Notes under the pieces: generated by a model
Databases searched by the model: none
What the model saw: only the letters and a program-made list of their open reading frames with translations
Told to the model about the DNA's origin: nothing
Position numbers and translations under genes: made by a program
Assembly: GCF_000701405.1 (NCBI RefSeq)
Contig: NZ_JNIV01000050.1
Location: forward strand, 1-33,638
Direction: 5' to 3'
Length of the DNA: 33,638 bases
DNA from: Deinococcus marmoris DSM 12784
Lineage (GTDB): Bacteria; Deinococcota; Deinococci; Deinococcales; Deinococcaceae
Shown here: positions 33,320-33,638 of the stretch, piece after piece
How positions within the stretch are numbered: position 1 is the stretch's first letter
Layout: the number at the start of each line of letters is the position of its first letter

Positions 33320-33638
33320 TCAGCGCGAGAAGTCGGGCATGAGGATGTCACCGCGAAATACACTCACGAGGCCCTGCCAGACATGTATGCCCTGCTTGCG
33401 AAGTGTGGAGATATAGCTGCGAATCCGGCAGAACGCCGCTCCACCAGTCAGAGACCGAAACCCACCTGACACTTTGCGCTTGATACAGAACATCCGAATA
33501 TCCCGTTCCGCCTGGTTGTTGTCGAAGGGAACGTCGTCCCGTTCGAGAAACAGAAGCACCGCATCTCGGTGCTTCTGACACCGCAAGGCCAAATTCCGGC
33601 CCGGAGTTTGCCTGGGTTTTCCCCGGCGGCCTGGCACT
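33320..33638 (-). CDS. IS66-family transposase, C-terminal fragment
   Basis: The last 105 or so codons of a transposase that runs off the right edge; the Met near the edge is not taken as its start. '[12 protein letters not shown]' (near residue 38 of the visible part) holds the final acidic residue of the DDE triad. '[29 protein letters not shown]' after it is the strongly conserved end of IS66 TnpC proteins. The visible part ends at a TGA (33320-33322). GC content is lower than in the flanking chromosomal genes. Whether helper genes of the element are present cannot be judged. Confidence 0.85.
   Translation of the reverse strand, partial: VPGRRGKPRQTPGRNLALRCQKHRDAVLLFLERDDVPFDNNQAERDIRMFCIKRKVSGGFRSLTGGAAFCRIRSYISTLRKQGIHVWQGLVSVFRGDILMPDFSR

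Overview
The window looks like a chromosomal segment of a Deinococcus species. The support is indirect but consistent. Coding DNA is GC-rich. Many genes have a TANNNT -10 box only 5-8 nt before the start codon, the leaderless arrangement common in Deinococcus. A homocitrate synthase of the alpha-aminoadipate lysine route is present, and glutamine synthetases of types I and III occur together. Both edges hold truncated transposase genes (IS4-type on the left, IS66-type on the right) that are poorer in GC than the rest.

Layout from left to right. At 3-341 lies the end of an IS4-family transposase. At 518-2456 are a small Ig-like lipoprotein and two membrane proteins on the plus strand. At 2476-3495 (minus) is a CrtC/AttH-type lipocalin-like lipoprotein. 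At 3623-9287 (minus) is a complete branched-chain amino acid ABC transporter: livK, a terminator, then livH-M-G-F with 4-nt overlaps. At 9773-11125 (minus) is a type I glutamine synthetase. At 11326-13575 (plus) is a short UvrA-like double ABC ATPase cut by one in-frame TAG. At 13762-16025 (plus) is a type III glutamine synthetase, apparently behind a 30-codon leaderless leader ORF. At 16106-18001 are a divergent luciferase-like oxidoreductase and an L-xylulose-reductase-like SDR. At 18083-22855 (plus) is a 2-hydroxyacid oxidation cluster: a tiny leader ORF, glcF, glcD, a short glcE, and a separately promoted FMN-dependent 2-hydroxyacid oxidase. At 22952-24874 (plus) is a secreted cyclic-nucleotide phosphodiesterase/nucleotidase. 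At 24946-27430 (minus) is an overlapping operon of a double-SPOR membrane protein, the redox repressor Rex and a lipoprotein. About 650 bp without a gene follow, carrying a repeated inverted motif. At 28132-29799 (minus) is a secreted TPR protein, at 29919-30974 (minus) is RlmN, and at 31024-33016 (minus) are a PhzF-like protein and homocitrate synthase. At 33320-33638 (minus) is the end of an IS66-type transposase.

Functionally the segment joins nitrogen handling (amino acid uptake and two glutamine synthetases), oxidation of glycolate/lactate-type acids, NADH sensing and lysine synthesis. No CRISPR array, tRNA, rRNA or phage module was seen. The most unusual signals are two places where a leaderless micro-ORF ends in a 4-nt overlap with the start of a metabolic gene (before the type III glutamine synthetase and before glcF), the TAG that splits the UvrA-like gene, and a 72-bp inverted repeat built of short GTCYAA units between glcF and glcD.
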